Assembly (NCBI GenBank): GCA_029876055.1
Contig: CM056874.1
Span: 6,014,001 to 6,078,000, forward strand
Direction: 5' to 3'
Origin: Madurella fahalii
Taxonomy: Eukaryota; Ascomycota; Sordariomycetes; Sordariales
Length of the DNA stretch: 64,000 nucleotides
A program made the position numbers and the translations under genes. The notes under the pieces were generated by a model. It did not search any database, was not told the DNA's origin, and saw only the letters and a program-made list of their open reading frames with translations. Shown here in pieces: positions 43,132 to 54,948 of the stretch (position 1 is the stretch's first letter; every line of letters starts with the position of its first letter).

Positions 43132-45051
43132 ATGCCACAAGCCACACCTCCTACACCGGGGCCCGCCCCTCCGCCAACTAAAACCTTGCGCGAGCGCCTC
43201 CTCCACTCACTCCCCCCTTACAGCGGCCCGTACAACGTCGGCTTTCTCGAGATTGAGCTGCCCGCCCGCGAACCCCGGCACTTCTCCCACATCAAGCGCA
43301 ACAATGAGTACGCGCTCAAGCTCGACACGGTGCTCTTTGCCGTGTACTACCCTTGCGACCTCGAGCAGCAGCGAAGGAAAGAGAACAAAGGGGAAAGCCA
43401 AGATCGCGGCGCGGAGTCACGACAGAGTTGTTGGGAGAGCAGCCAGCGTTGCAGAAGCTTGACTCGGACGAACGGCCAACTATCCCGCCCCCCCTGGCTC
43501 CCACGGCCCCGGGGCTCAACTTGCAAGGGCTACGCCAAATTCTTCCACGTCCCCCACCTGCCCGTGACAGCCTACGTGGCGCTGACGAGCATGTTCACCA
43601 AACTGCCCGCCTACCGCAACGCCAAGCTGTCCGGGCGGTGGCCACCGCCAACATCTGACAACAGTAACCAAACCTCCCCGCGACGGAGAAGGAAGGACGA
43701 GACGACGACCACGCCAACGGACGGAACTGAGCCAAACAATAGCAAACCACGCTTTCCCGTGGTCATCTTCAGCCACGGCCTAGGCGGCTCACGAACAATG
43801 TACAGCTCCATCTGCGGGGAGCTCGCTAGCTTCGGGCTTGTCGTGGTCGCCATGGAGCACCGCGACGGCAGCGGAGCAAGGACTTTTGTCAATAGCGAGA
43901 AGATCGGGGGACAGTCCGACCTAGACAGCCAAGGTCTAGACCGGACAGCAGGACCACCCGAGAACGAAATGAGAGCGCCTACGCGGCGGGATGGAGCAAG
44001 AACAAAGCCATACTACATGGTCGACTATCTTTTCCCAAAGGGCAATGCCCAGGACACGTCCCCTAACAATACCCGCGGAGTCGACAGGGAGCTGCGTGGG
44101 GCACAGATCGAGATGAGGCTAGCCGAGGTGGAGGAAGCGTTTTACGTTCTAAGCCTGATAGACAGCGGGAAGGGAGACCAGGTGCACCAGCTCAACCTGC
44201 GTCATGGTGGCAACGTCGGTTCCAGTTCGATAGGCCTTGAGGGCATCGACTGGCGAGACTGGAGAGGGCGGCTTGACTTGGCCGAGGTGACGATGATGGG
44301 CCATTCCTTCGGCGGCGCGACGGCAGTGCAGGCGCTCAGGTTGTCCGAGAGGTTCACGTGGATCAAGCAGGGCATCCTGCTTGACCCGTGGGGCCCCGCA
44401 ACCCCGGAACGTACCGACCATACCTCGGTACAGAAGCCGGTACTGTCCATCGGAAGCGAGGCCTTTATGCATTGGACGGAAAATTTTGACCGGGTCGAGC
44501 AAATATGCGACGAGGCTCGGGCGGCGGGAACGCTCTGCTGGATGACGACGATTAGGGGATCGACACACCTATCGCAGACCGACTTTGCGGTGCTTTATCC
44601 AAATTGGATGTCGTTGCTCATGAAGACGATCGTGAATCCTAAGCGCGCAATGTACCTTACAGTTCATTCGGCACTTGAGTTCTTGAAGGTCACCCTGCCG
44701 CCGCATCAAACCGGGTTTACCGCGGCTTGGGCCGACGAGCGACTGTTGACCCGCGCCGACTCCGAAACCAAGGTTTTGTCTGATCACCGGCCTGACGACA
44801 AATGGGTCGCCGCCCGGCTAAAAATCCCCAATGAGTTCTCGTTGCGGCTTAGAAGCAGGCTCTGGTGGAAAAACAAGGATGCTGCCGTGCCGTTGGACGC
44901 ATCCGGGAGACCGATGAGAGGCCTGATGAACTGGGGTGTTGGGAATGAGATCTGGTGTCACCAATCCCCGGACTGTGATTCCGTGGATCGGTATAGGAGA
45001 CAAAATGGCTGGGTGCCCGACATGAATGGTCGGCAGTGTGCCATCGTCTGA
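43132..45051 (+). CDS. PAF-acetylhydrolase-like lipase
   Basis: Single exon, 639 residues from the ATG at 43132. KTLRERLLHSLPPYSGPYNVGFLEIELP, DTVLFAVYYPC and WLPRPRGSTCKGYAKFFHVPHLP are the N-terminal blocks of fungal Lp-PLA2/PAF-AH proteins. The alpha/beta-hydrolase core shows an oxyanion segment FSHGLGGSRTMYS (214), the nucleophile elbow GHSFGG (Ser near 391), an acid in LLDPWG (417) and a histidine in RGSTHLSQ (477). The family hydrolyses short or oxidised sn-2 acyl chains of phospholipids. Two charged low-complexity inserts (after YYPCDL and after RWPPP) lengthen it relative to animal enzymes. An in-frame upstream ATG at 43009 would add 41 residues with a hydrophobic stretch. Confidence 0.87.
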   Translation: MPQATPPTPGPAPPPTKTLRERLLHSLPPYSGPYNVGFLEIELPAREPRHFSHIKRNNEYALKLDTVLFAVYYPCDLEQQRRKENKGESQDRGAESRQSCWESSQRCRSLTRTNGQLSRPPWLPRPRGSTCKGYAKFFHVPHLPVTAYVALTSMFTKLPAYRNAKLSGRWPPPTSDNSNQTSPRRRRKDETTTTPTDGTEPNNSKPRFPVVIFSHGLGGSRTMYSSICGELASFGLVVVAMEHRDGSGARTFVNSEKIGGQSDLDSQGLDRTAGPPENEMRAPTRRDGARTKPYYMVDYLFPKGNAQDTSPNNTRGVDRELRGAQIEMRLAEVEEAFYVLSLIDSGKGDQVHQLNLRHGGNVGSSSIGLEGIDWRDWRGRLDLAEVTMMGHSFGGATAVQALRLSERFTWIKQGILLDPWGPATPERTDHTSVQKPVLSIGSEAFMHWTENFDRVEQICDEARAAGTLCWMTTIRGSTHLSQTDFAVLYPNWMSLLMKTIVNPKRAMYLTVHSALEFLKVTLPPHQTGFTAAWADERLLTRADSETKVLSDHRPDDKWVAARLKIPNEFSLRLRSRLWWKNKDAAVPLDASGRPMRGLMNWGVGNEIWCHQSPDCDSVDRYRRQNGWVPDMNGRQCAIV

Positions 45052-48000
45052 ACGGGTTTCCTGGCCTTGTCCGTCGATCCCCGGTTTGCCGATGACTAGC
45101 CTGAATGTCCCTGGGCAGCCTTCTGAGCGGCAGGCGCGCCGCCAGCGCCGGACATCTCGGGCGACATCGGACCCTGTGCGCTTCGGCGTGCCCTTGACGT
45201 TGTATTCGGGCCTCGAGTTGGGCAAGTCATCGCTATGTAATCATCGTGATCAACGTGTGTAGTGCGTCGATCCGGCATATAATGGGATACCCTTTCAGAC
45301 GGAAATGACCCGGCTCTAAGAGGCCACCAAACAGGCAGAACAAAAGGAGACGCTTTGCTCCCACGCCTGCTTGCCGACTGCCGGCTGACCCGCTGATATT
45401 AACTGGCCCAGTTAAGTCAAGAATAGTAGTGCAGGTATTCCCCACGGGGTCGGAGCACAGCGGCGGAGCCAATAGTGGTTGGATCCCGTCCCTCATGTTC
45501 GGCGGCAGATCATGGGGAGAGGAAGGAAATGACAAGCGAGAAGAGAGACGGGGGCGGGAAGAGAGCAGGAGCTGAGGACGAACGCGTAATGCTCAATTTA
45601 TCAGCATTTCTTTTGGGCGGGACGAGACCACCATTCCGGGGGCCGGGATGCTGGTTGGGGCGGGGAGTTTGTCCGTCGCGTGCTGGGAAAATTGGCTGGA
45701 TAATATCGTCGAACCTTCCTTGACCAGGAAAGCCGACGAGCGAGGCAGCTTCGGCAACTCGTGGCAAAATTCCGAGCCATGGAGGATACCTTGAGTGTGC
45801 ATGCATGGCAGAGTGGTATTGGTGAGCTGCGCGCGCGCAAGGCACCGAGCCCCAGTTGAGCGCTTGCCCAGATCCGCCGAGACCTTGCCCAGCCCCGTTC
45901 CGAAGAGACAAGCGCAAACAAGCAACACCAAGAGCCGCCTAGCCAGGGGGGTGTCGTTTCCAGGGTCGCATGCAACACCGACCGCACGATGCGGCAGATC
46001 ACGAACGCCCTGAGGTCGTATCGCCGCCCAAGAGCTGAGGCCGAGTGGAATCGATCGGGAGCTGTTATGCAGCAGGTTGGATGGCGCCATATCCGGGAAT
46101 CCACACCCCCCTTTTCCGGCCGGGCATGCCATGGTGGATGTACGGTATCTGACCTGTCGAGGAGAAGATGGGCCGCACATGGGCCAGACCGGGTATTAAA
46201 AGCGCGTTAGGAGCTAGAATAAACTAGAAGTAACTTGGGCAGGGGGTACCTATCCACCTGGATGCTATGCTTCTGCAGCTGAGTTCGGCGAAGGCGCTGC
46301 TGCTCCGTGAAAGGTGTCACCTGTCGGGCGCAAGTCGTAACGAGGACGGTAACGCCCGCTGTAGCATGCTTCTGGCGTAAGACAAGCGTATCCGCAAAGC
46401 AATTTTCATCTCGCGAAAGCCCGCTATTGCCTCGCGCCGCAGTAGCTCGGCACAGGCGCAGTTCGCCTTTGCAGAAGCATATTTCCCCCGGTCGTATAGA
46501 TGTGAGGCTGGACTTGGGGGAACCGCCTCCAGTGAGCGGCCCGTATTTCTGCGCCACGTCTAGGGGTTGTCTGGCCACAGAGCCGAGTTCGGTCAACCAT
46601 CGCTCGGCAAAGCGTTAGCCTGCTCTAGAGCTTCCGATCGGTGGCTCGAGTAGCAATCTTGGATAGCTCAGCGCAAGACGATCGGTGCGGGGCGAAGAAA
46701 GCTTGTGTTGCAGCTTTCCAAGACGATCTTTGGGCGTCAGGAGAAAGACTGCCAAGGCCGACCCCACAGCCCTCGATAGGGCGCTAAAACCGCTAGGGTG
46801 GGATCTGCTGCAGGGGTCCAGGCGAGCGATGGTGACTCTCCCAAGTGTGTACTGTACCTCGTGTGGTGTATGTACGGTACAGTACTCTATCTTCCCCAAG
46901 ATGCACGTCTGCCCACAACAGAGCAGGAAAGGGAGGTAGGGTAAGGCAGGGTACCTGACCACGGAGGGCTGTTCCCCAGGTGGCACTGGATGGATCGGGA
47001 TGTTCCTCCAACTTTTACGGTCTTTCCCGGGTTTCTCTCCATTCATTTTCGTTCTTTTTTCCCTGCCCCGCCCACGCGATTGCCGTTTGGGCTTGTATCA
47101 CCACCAACACCTCAACAGCGGGCTTGGTTTGTGGTACAGCAGCCGAACGGAATCGCAACGTGATCACCCACTCATCTGAGCACAGAGCTGCAAGACGCCG
47201 GGGAACTGAAGCGGTCAATGACCAGTGCTTACAACGGGCCTTCTCGTGTTGCCCTGGAGCCCGACGTTGACTAGAGTCAACTGCCTTTCCCGGACAAGTT
47301 TCGGCATGCATCACGGTTGTTTCTCTTGCCTTGCGTGTCTCGTTTTATTTTTTTTGCGCATCTGCAACTACGGCAATGCAGCGCGGCATGTGTCTCGCCG
47401 ATGGCCCAAGAGATGAGGTGCTCTTGCACTGAGGCGCCGGATCAAAACAGGTTGCGCAAGCAGCCAGGGTTGGGCGCAAAAGAAGCCCGCTTTCGTTTCT
47501 TGCTCGTCTCCCCGTCTCCGGCGAAGATGCATCCCGCAAATCCCACCTCCCGCGGGATAAGACAAATGTAATAACCGTGTCGCTCCCAGCCAGGAGTGTG
47601 TGACTCTGCATGCCTGCTCGCCACCGGAAGAAGGCTGGATGGAGACAAGGCATTTTATCCGTGGCCCCAGACACCGTGCATTCACCCAGCAGCTGCGGCT
47701 ACGCGCGCCAAATTTCAGACATTTCATTCCTCACTTGCGGTAGCTCATAGTGCTATGTCCAGGATTCACCAGAGTTGTCCCGGGAGGGTCATACCACGGG
47801 TACAGCTCGCTCGCAACCCCCCCCCCCACACCCGCCGTCACCTTGATCATTTCGCATCGAGAGCAGAGAAGCGGCGCATTCACAGCGTTTACCTTGCCGT
47901 AAACCACCCGTCCTCGCCTGTCCTCATGGCACATCCTCGTCGCAGCAAGCGACGACCCACTTGATTCCTACAATAGCCCCCGTCTGCTTGCTCAGTCGCC

Positions 48001-48060
48001 TAGCCATCTTCTTCTCTGTTGCAGGCGTCGTCCTTTATCTAGGCCTCGCTCCCCGCCGTC
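45052..48060. other. 3.0 kb spacer PAF-AH-like / cysteine-tailed protein
   Basis: No gene was recognised with confidence. A 60-codon minus ORF at 45096-45278 (MPDRRTTHVDHDDY, ending AAQKAAQGHSG) is possible but unsupported. A 10-C run lies near 47818-47827. The last 300 bases are CT-rich and probably leader sequence. Confidence 0.5.
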
Positions 48061-51000
48061 ATGGATATCCTCTTCTCTCCGTACGGCGTTGGGGGCTTGC
48101 CCAAATCCGCCATGGCTGAAGTCGAACGGCGGACCGAGGACTTGCTCAAGTCAAGCAGCTTCCAGCGCATGCTGGAGCTCGAGGAAAAGTACAAGGTGTG
48201 TTACCGCCCTTTTCTTTCGTCTCACCGCTTGCTGGCTTGGTCCGTGTCTTGATTGCTACATGTCTCACAACCACGACGTGTGTCTCTGACCTTGCGTTCG
48301 CATGCCAACAGATGGAGCGATTGCGGGGCGTCCAACCACTTGCTCTACCGCCATCCCAATCCCCGGCCAAACAGAAAGACGGCCCTCCTCCTCGGCCTGC
48401 TCGCCCAGACATCCTTTCTCCGGAGCAGAATTACCTGATGTTGAAGATTGCGCGACGGAGCGTTATCCTGCCTTCGCTATCCATCACCATCCCCCAGCCC
48501 GCGGACTACGGGAGGCAGGATCCATCAAGCGAAGGGGAGGTTGAGCGGGAGAGTGAAAGGCATGACGATATTGGAACTCCCACGAATAGCGAGACATTCC
48601 ACAAGCAAGTCAAGTTCCTCGCACCAGAAGGCGACGAGGACGATCAGGACGACAACGACGGTATGTCAGAACAGTCATCGATATGCCAGTCGCCTAGCTG
48701 GGAGGGCTATGGGCAGAGGAAGAAGGAAAAAAAGCAGGAGGCCGAACGCCGGAAGCGAGAGAAGGAGCAGGCAGAAAAGGAAGCGAAAGCAGCCAAGAAA
48801 CGGAGCACTGCAAGGCTAATCAAGCATCCTCCGCCGCCGCTGCCACCGGCGCCGGCTCCGGCTCCACCAGTCACTGCTGGTCGCGACTCGAGAGTTGGCG
48901 GTTTGACAAATGCAGACCGCTCAATGTCAGACCCAATGCTCATGAGCCAGCATCTATTTCAGAGCTCCCAATCTGTTCCTCGACCGGAGGATATCGGGAG
49001 GGCCGCCTCTGCGGACGACCTACAACAAAGCCGTCAGCATCGGCCGGGGGTACACGAAGTCCTATCCGACTCGGGATCCAACGTTAGACGCTTTGGAAGC
49101 GGCGTGAAGCAGAACCGGGAGCGGGAGGGAAATCTCGCGACACGGACGGCTACACAAGACCCGTACTCTCCCACGATTCCCCATCATTTGATGTGTGACA
49201 GCGGCCCGGTTCCAAGGCAAGACCTGCATAGATCCATTTCGGAGGGCCCAACGTCATTCAGCCAACCGTCATCCCCGTCGTTCCCTCCTAGATCCGAAGG
49301 GCGGTCTCCACGGGATGCACGCCCTCCCTCGGCGTCAAGGACTCCGATGTTGCGGCACATGTCGCCCTCTGGCCGCGACCGGGGCAACAGTACGCAGCAG
49401 GGGGTAACTAAAGCCGCCAGGGGACACGGCGAGAAGAACCACAGAGATGTGCAATCGACAACAGGTCCAAACAGCTTCCAGGAGTTGGCCACGAGCCCCC
49501 CTATTGTGGACGGAGGTCGCCGGGAGGGGTACGTCCATTACCAAAGGGCACAGAGCAGGGAACGGGCAATGGCCGCGCTTGCGGACGAGCAGCTTCTTGG
49601 GAGCGCTAACTCGTATTACCCTCCAAAGAGGAGTAATACTCATCCCGATTCACATGCCAGGCGGCCTTCCCTGACACAAGAAGCCAAGTCTGCGGCAATG
49701 AAGATCGCCGGCGTGAAAGGGCCCTCGGCAACGAGGGATGATGGTTCCAAGAGCGGCCGGCCTGGCACTCAGAGCGACTACTTCACCTTCAAGGCGATCC
49801 CATACTCTGCTTCCGGCCCTGAAACCTCAGCATTAGCGGAAAATATGCCTGCATCACCCAGGAGCCGAGACGGCACCCGCCAAACGCATGCCGACGAACG
49901 TCCATCAACCGCAGATGTAATCGGCTCGCGCAGCACACGTGGGCTAGATGAGAGCTGGACTGCGCTTGAACGACCACCCACTTCTCAAAGCTCCGCCAGT
50001 TCCGGAGGCCCTTCCGTTGCTGGTTCCGTTTCTAGCAACCATAGCAAGAAGGGCCGGAGCCTAAAGGACGCCGCAAAGGCCGCTTTAAACAAGTCCAGAG
50101 GCGCTCATAAGCACCAGGATGAGCCCAAGCCATCCGTGCCTATGCCGCCGTACTTTGCATTTCGGACTCGTATGCATTCTCGTGCGTCGATTCGCGCAGA
50201 GAGCGATACGGATCGCGCAACTCCCGAACGACCGCCAGAGGCCGCTCCGGTAAACTCCCCAGGTGCCGTTGCGTTCCCCGGAGAATATGGACTAACACGC
50301 CGCAGAATCCCACAACGACACACCCAGTGTCCGCCCCGACCAAGACGACGGAGTCAGGGCCCCAGGGGGGTTGCCGGGCATCCGAGGGTTCTTCGTCATC
50401 ATCCGCCTATGAAGACGGATCGCCACTTCCGTCGCCAACGACCACCCCAGACACATCACGGCCTCAGTCAGCAAAGGACATTCCTCTGGCTGCAGGCGAG
50501 TCCGTGAAAGAGGATTCGGAACCCTTTGCCCTGCAGGATGACGAACGCACGCTCCGCCAGTCTTTCGACTCTAGCAAGTCAAGCACCCCTCGTATTGGCG
50601 ACACGGAAGCGCGTGAAAGCATCGAGATGGGGGACGGGGACCGATGGAGTAGAACGGCCCTACCAATTGATATCGATGGGGACGCGCAGTCACCCACCGC
50701 GCCGGTCGCAAACTTTGACAACATGGGCACTGCCAACCAGGTGGTGTTAGACTACCCGCCAAACCACAACACTGCGATGGAGCAATCGACCCCTGAGTCT
50801 GTGTCTGCATCAGTGCAGCAGCCGGAGCTCCGCAAGCAAGGATCGAACTCTGACCTCAACCACCGCGGCCCTGACCCTGCCATCACGATTCCTCCGCGAT
50901 CTAAGAAACGGGGTTCGGTCATGGTCAACAGTCCGAAAAGAAGCCCGGTTGAGACTTCTCTCCCAATTGAACAGTCAGAAGAGAACCCGAGAAAGGGCCA

Positions 51001-52057
51001 CAGGAAGCCTGAAGTTGCCGACGAGGACCAGAGGATGGAAGAGCGGCCAGCGACGAGGCCCGATGCGAATGAGGGTACTAGGAATCCCGAGGAGTTGCCT
51101 TACCCGAGATCATTCAGCAGCCCAACGGCGTACTCGGAACCCGTGGACGTCAAGAAGAGGGAGGCAAATGTGGAAATGCAAAAGAGAAAACACCAGCAAA
51201 AACATATCAAGTCACGGGAACCGGGCATTGAAGGGGGCTCAGAGCGGGCCAAGGAAGAAGAGGCTCAGCAGACTGCACCACGCCGCGACACCGCTGCTCA
51301 GGCCGTTCCTGGTCATCTGCACCGTAACTGGACGTCCAGCTCAATATCCTCGACAAGCTCGACTGCGCCTTCTTCCAGTTCTAGGTCACCCGGTGCAAGT
51401 CCATCTTTCCCTGCCGACTTCCAGATTCCTGGCAACCCCTATGTCGTGGATTTTCCGGAGCAAGTCAAAGATCAAGGCGCTTTCCACGACATCCCAAGAT
51501 CAGCCGGGCCGCCGTCCCCTATCTCGCTGCCTAGTCCTGTGCACCAGGCGGCTTCGAACCCTCCGGCGCAGCCTAGAACGCAATCAGCACCGGCTCGGCC
51601 ATCAACATCGACAACACCGTCTAGGACATCTACCCCGGCCGGTCGGCCGCCTGTCACCGCGCCAGTGTCAATCCTCAAACAACCAAAGAATCCCACACCC
51701 GACCTTCCTTCGGCAGCGTCGCCAGTCGCCAGGCCTCATGTTCTCTCGGCACTGCCCAAACACATGCAATTGCAGGCCGGCATCTCTGTCCGACCTCCAG
51801 CCACAGCGGCAGAGACACGCATGGCCCCCATAGCCAAGATGTTTGTCGAGTGCTGCAGTTGCAAGTTCTACCACGACATGCCGTCCAAGATCTACGAGTG
51901 CATGGCCAAGCCAGACGCGGTGGTGGAGGACAGGGTCCTTGGTATCTCGGGTGCAATCACGACCATGGTCAAGTGCCCCTGGTGCCAGCACAACATGAGC
52001 CGGAACTGTTGTGCTGGCTATGCGGCGGTCGTGTATCTGAAGGAGAAGTTGCACTGA
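48061..52057 (+). CDS. large disordered fungal protein with cysteine-rich C-terminus (TeaR-like?)
   Basis: Three exons, 48061-48195, 48312-50249 and 50306-52057, give 1274 residues. The 56 bp second intron (GTAAAC, ACTAAC branch, CGCAG) bridges a frame change and explains two long overlapping frames. The N-terminus MDILFSPYGVGGLPKSAMAEVERRTEDLLKSSSFQRMLELEEKYKMERLR looks helical. About 1000 residues of Ser/Pro/Arg-rich low complexity follow, including a charged coiled segment (KKEKKQEAERRKREKEQAEKEAKAAKKR). The end is compact: MFVECCSCKFYHDMPSKIYECM, TMVKCPWCQHNMSRNCC, then KEKLH. Paired cysteines (CCSC, CPWC, CC) suggest a metal-binding knuckle. I recall similar proteins labelled TeaA receptor TeaR, a polarity marker, but the prenylation CAAX box of that protein is absent, so I leave the role open. 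Confidence 0.75.
50250..50305 (+). other. frame-bridging intron
   Basis: 56 bp with donor GTAAAC, branch-like GGACTAACAC and acceptor CGCAG. It joins phase 0 to phase 0 and removes a frame switch. A nested GTGCCG donor 14 bp downstream is less likely, since it would break phase. Confidence 0.7.
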
Positions 52058-53447
52058 CGGTGGGTTCTCGGTTCCAAGACGAGAGGAGGAGTGCACTGGA
52101 TTTTCCTTTGTTGCGCGCATTTCTTGCCATCCCCTTGTTTCTTTGAGAAGATGTTTCTCGTGGTCTCGAACCCCATGGTATACATGGCAGTTGGGACATT
52201 TCACTTGATTTTCTTCACCAGACAGCCATTTGCACGTTTCTACCCATGATACATCTACACACAGCATAGTCGTGCCATCTTTTCATTTGTTTGCAGCATA
52301 GTATGGTGCGGAAATATGAGGAGGAAAAGCCTGTCCTTCCCGTTCCTTGACTGTTTGGTAGTGTACTGTACGGATATTCAATGCGGTGGGGTGAACTGAG
52401 TAGATGTGAGGATAAACATTTTGTGTCTAGGCAACAAGGGCGGCACTCTATGTGCCTACGATAGAGACGACTGAATACGCACCGAAGAAACTGTGCACGG
52501 TTGACCCTCGCCCGGTATCTGCCAATGTGATCGGCTCACGAACTCCGTTCGAATGTCGATGCGTTGTGATCACGTACCGAACTACTGAAGTAGCTCAGGC
52601 CATCTTCGGAATTCGGCTCGCTTTTAATTAACAGCTACTACCGGAGTCGGCCATCGCTGCATAGCCTTGAAGCTAAGCGCAGAGATTGATGATGCTTACG
52701 CGGTCGACGCGGGGCGGAAGCTTATATGGCAGAGAAGCGGGATTTATTGAGGTCTTGGGATTCAGCGTCAATATATTGGTCTTGGAGCGATACCCCAGAC
52801 AACGGTCCGGCAGTTGCTGATGCACTGTCTTGGTCGGGAATTGCTGCTTATCTGATCCTTTCTTATCACTTACACGCGAGGAAAGGAGCTTTGACCACTT
52901 CTCCAGTGGCGGCACGTGACGATAAGATAAGATAACCCAACTGTTATCTATCGATCACGTCACTCGGCAAAACGCGGAGCTTGGCCCTTTCGGCCCGCCC
53001 GCTCGATGGTTCGCCTCCGGCTTCCCCACTTTTTGGAGCTGGATCCGCGGGTCAGGGTTGGTCGAGAATCTTCTTTCGATGACGCCGAGCTTTTTGAACT
53101 TTTTGCCGTCGCCGCCAATTGGGGAGCACACCTCCGGTCCGGCGAAGCATCGTCAATATCTAATTTTCGCCCGCCTCGCGCACCCCATCCGCTTCAACTA
53201 TTATCGACCAGCAAAACGTCAATTTAGCCCTCAAAACCAGCTCTTCTCTCGACGGTCCTCTCCACCGACAAGGAACGGGCCGCGAACAGCTTCCAGTCCC
53301 ACACTTCTGGTGTGGACTGGATCGCCAAGGGCCGCGGCGCTAACCTCCGGGGCTTCCGCGAACGAGGGGCATTCGCCTCCGCGTGAGACCCGGGGCCACC
53401 GGCGATCGGTCATGAGAGAAGGATCTCTCTAGAACACAAACATCTAG
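52058..53447. other. spacer before MTM1
   Basis: 1.4 kb with the preceding 3' UTR and the MTM1 promoter. GATAAGATAAGATAA repeats lie at 52920-52934. No coding exon recognised. Confidence 0.5.
52920..52934 (+). promoter_or_regulatory. tandem GATAAG boxes
   Basis: Three overlapping GATAA units about 515 bp upstream of MTM1. HGATAR is the binding site of fungal GATA factors (nitrogen, iron, light regulators). Clustering is visible; binding is inferred. Confidence 0.4.
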
Positions 53448-54948
53448 ATGGCTTCATTCACTCAGAATGCGCACACAGCCGGCGTCGGCCAAGGCCATGA
53501 CCGAATAGACCACCATGACGACCCCTCGGCCGACCCGGTCGAGATCACGGCCGTGCAAAAGATGCTCTCGGCGACATCGGGTAGCTTGTTGACCGGTCTA
53601 TTAGGTATGTCCACAAAAGCACTTCCGCGCGTAACCCCCTCATCCAAATCTAACTTTGAGCCCCGCAGCTACCCCCCTCGATGTTGTCCGCGTCCGATGG
53701 CAATCCCAAAGCCTCATGCCGCAGCACTCACCTACCGTCACCGCCGACCTCTCCAAACTCCCCTTGTCCACACCGAACGCCTTCCGCCCCTCGAACCTCG
53801 GCGTAACAGCCTGCTGCCGCGAGGTCTTCTTCATGAACAACACCTCAGACGTATGCGTCGTCGGCCCGCGCCTCCCCGTCGCCAGCATCGGCGGCAACAC
53901 CACCACCACCCTCCTCACCAACAGCACGCTCGGTAACCCCTCGGCGACGGCGACCACGGGCATCGCGTGCGCGGTCGAGCAGACCCAGCAGCGCACCTTC
54001 AACTCGACGCTCGACGGCCTGCGCAAGATCGCCCGCAACGAGGGCTTGCTCACGCTCTGGCGCGGGCTGTCCCCGACGCTGATCATGGCCATCCCCGCCA
54101 ACATCATCTACTTCACCGGTTACGACTGGCTGCGCTACAACCGCGCCTCGCCCATCAAGCGCGTCCGCGACGAGTACGCCCCGCTCGTGGCCGGGTCCGT
54201 CGCCCGCGTGCTCGCCGCCACGGCCGTGTCCCCCATCGAGCTGTTCCGCACGCGGCTGCAGGCCGCGCAGGGGCCGGGCCACCTGGCCCAGACGTTCCGC
54301 GGCGTCAAGGACATGGTCCGGGTGCACGGGTACCGGTCGCTGTGGAGGGGGCTGACGCTGACGCTGTGGCGCGACGTGCCGTTCAGTGGGATGTACTGGT
54401 GGGGGTACGAGACGATCCGGGGGCGGCTGACGGACGCGCGCGAGCACGCGAGGGGCAGGAGTTTGGACCTGGAGGCCGAGGGCGCTAGCGGCCGGAGTAG
54501 GGCCCGCGCCCGCCGCAGGTCCCAGAGCAGGGAGAACCACGCCGACACCTTCACCGACAGCTTCATTGCCGGCGCGGCGTCGGGCGGGTTCGCCAGCCTC
54601 GTGACCATGCCGTTTGACGTGGGCAAGACCAGGACGCAGGTGTTCCGGGATTCTTCTTCCTCTTCTTCTTCTTCTTCAGCGACGGCGGCGGCGGCCGCAG
54701 CTGAGAAGGCTGCCGTGACTGCCGCGGCCGAGGAGAAGAATATGGCTCGTCTTCTGTGGCATATCTTCCGCACCGAGGGCATACCGGGCCTGTTCAGAGG
54801 CTGGATCCCCCGCACCCTGAGGGTTGCTCCGGCGTGCGCCATCATGATCAGCAGTTACGAGGTTGGGAAGAGAGTGTTCAGGGGCGTGAATGAGCGGGCG
54901 CTGTTGAGGGAGCATCAACATCAGCATCAACATCCGCATGAGCTATGA
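53448..54948 (+). CDS. MTM1: mitochondrial carrier Mtm1 (SLC25A39/40 type)
   Basis: Two exons, 53448-53604 and 53669-54948, give 478 residues. Three carrier signatures are TPLDVVRVRWQ (about 53), SPIELFRTRLQ (240) and MPFDVGKTRTQ (365). The long cysteine-containing loop after repeat 1 (ACCREVFFMNN, then GIACAVEQTQQRTFNSTLDGLRKIARNEG) and LWRGLSPTLIMAIPANIIYFTGYDWLR match Mtm1/SLC25A39, linked to mitochondrial glutathione import and manganese-superoxide dismutase maturation. The matrix loop between repeats 2 and 3 carries an Arg/Ser-rich insert (SRARARRRSQSR), and a serine tract (about 380-390) then an Ala/Glu stretch follow repeat 3. The tail is His/Gln-rich (HQHQHQHPHEL). It converges with the Msb1-like gene. 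Confidence 0.9.
54651..54678 (+). repeat. (TTC)n tract coding poly-Ser
   Basis: Trinucleotide run in the MTM1 coding region giving ten or more serines directly after the third carrier signature. Confidence 0.8.

Noticed and set aside
46655..46700. tRNA-like A-box (GGATAGCTCAGCGC)
   Set aside because: No B-box or acceptor-stem pairing follows within tRNA distance.
48198..50507. Frameshift or pseudogene between two long overlapping frames near 50.3 kb
   Set aside because: A well-formed 56 bp intron at 50250-50305 with donor, ACTAAC branch and acceptor keeps the frame.
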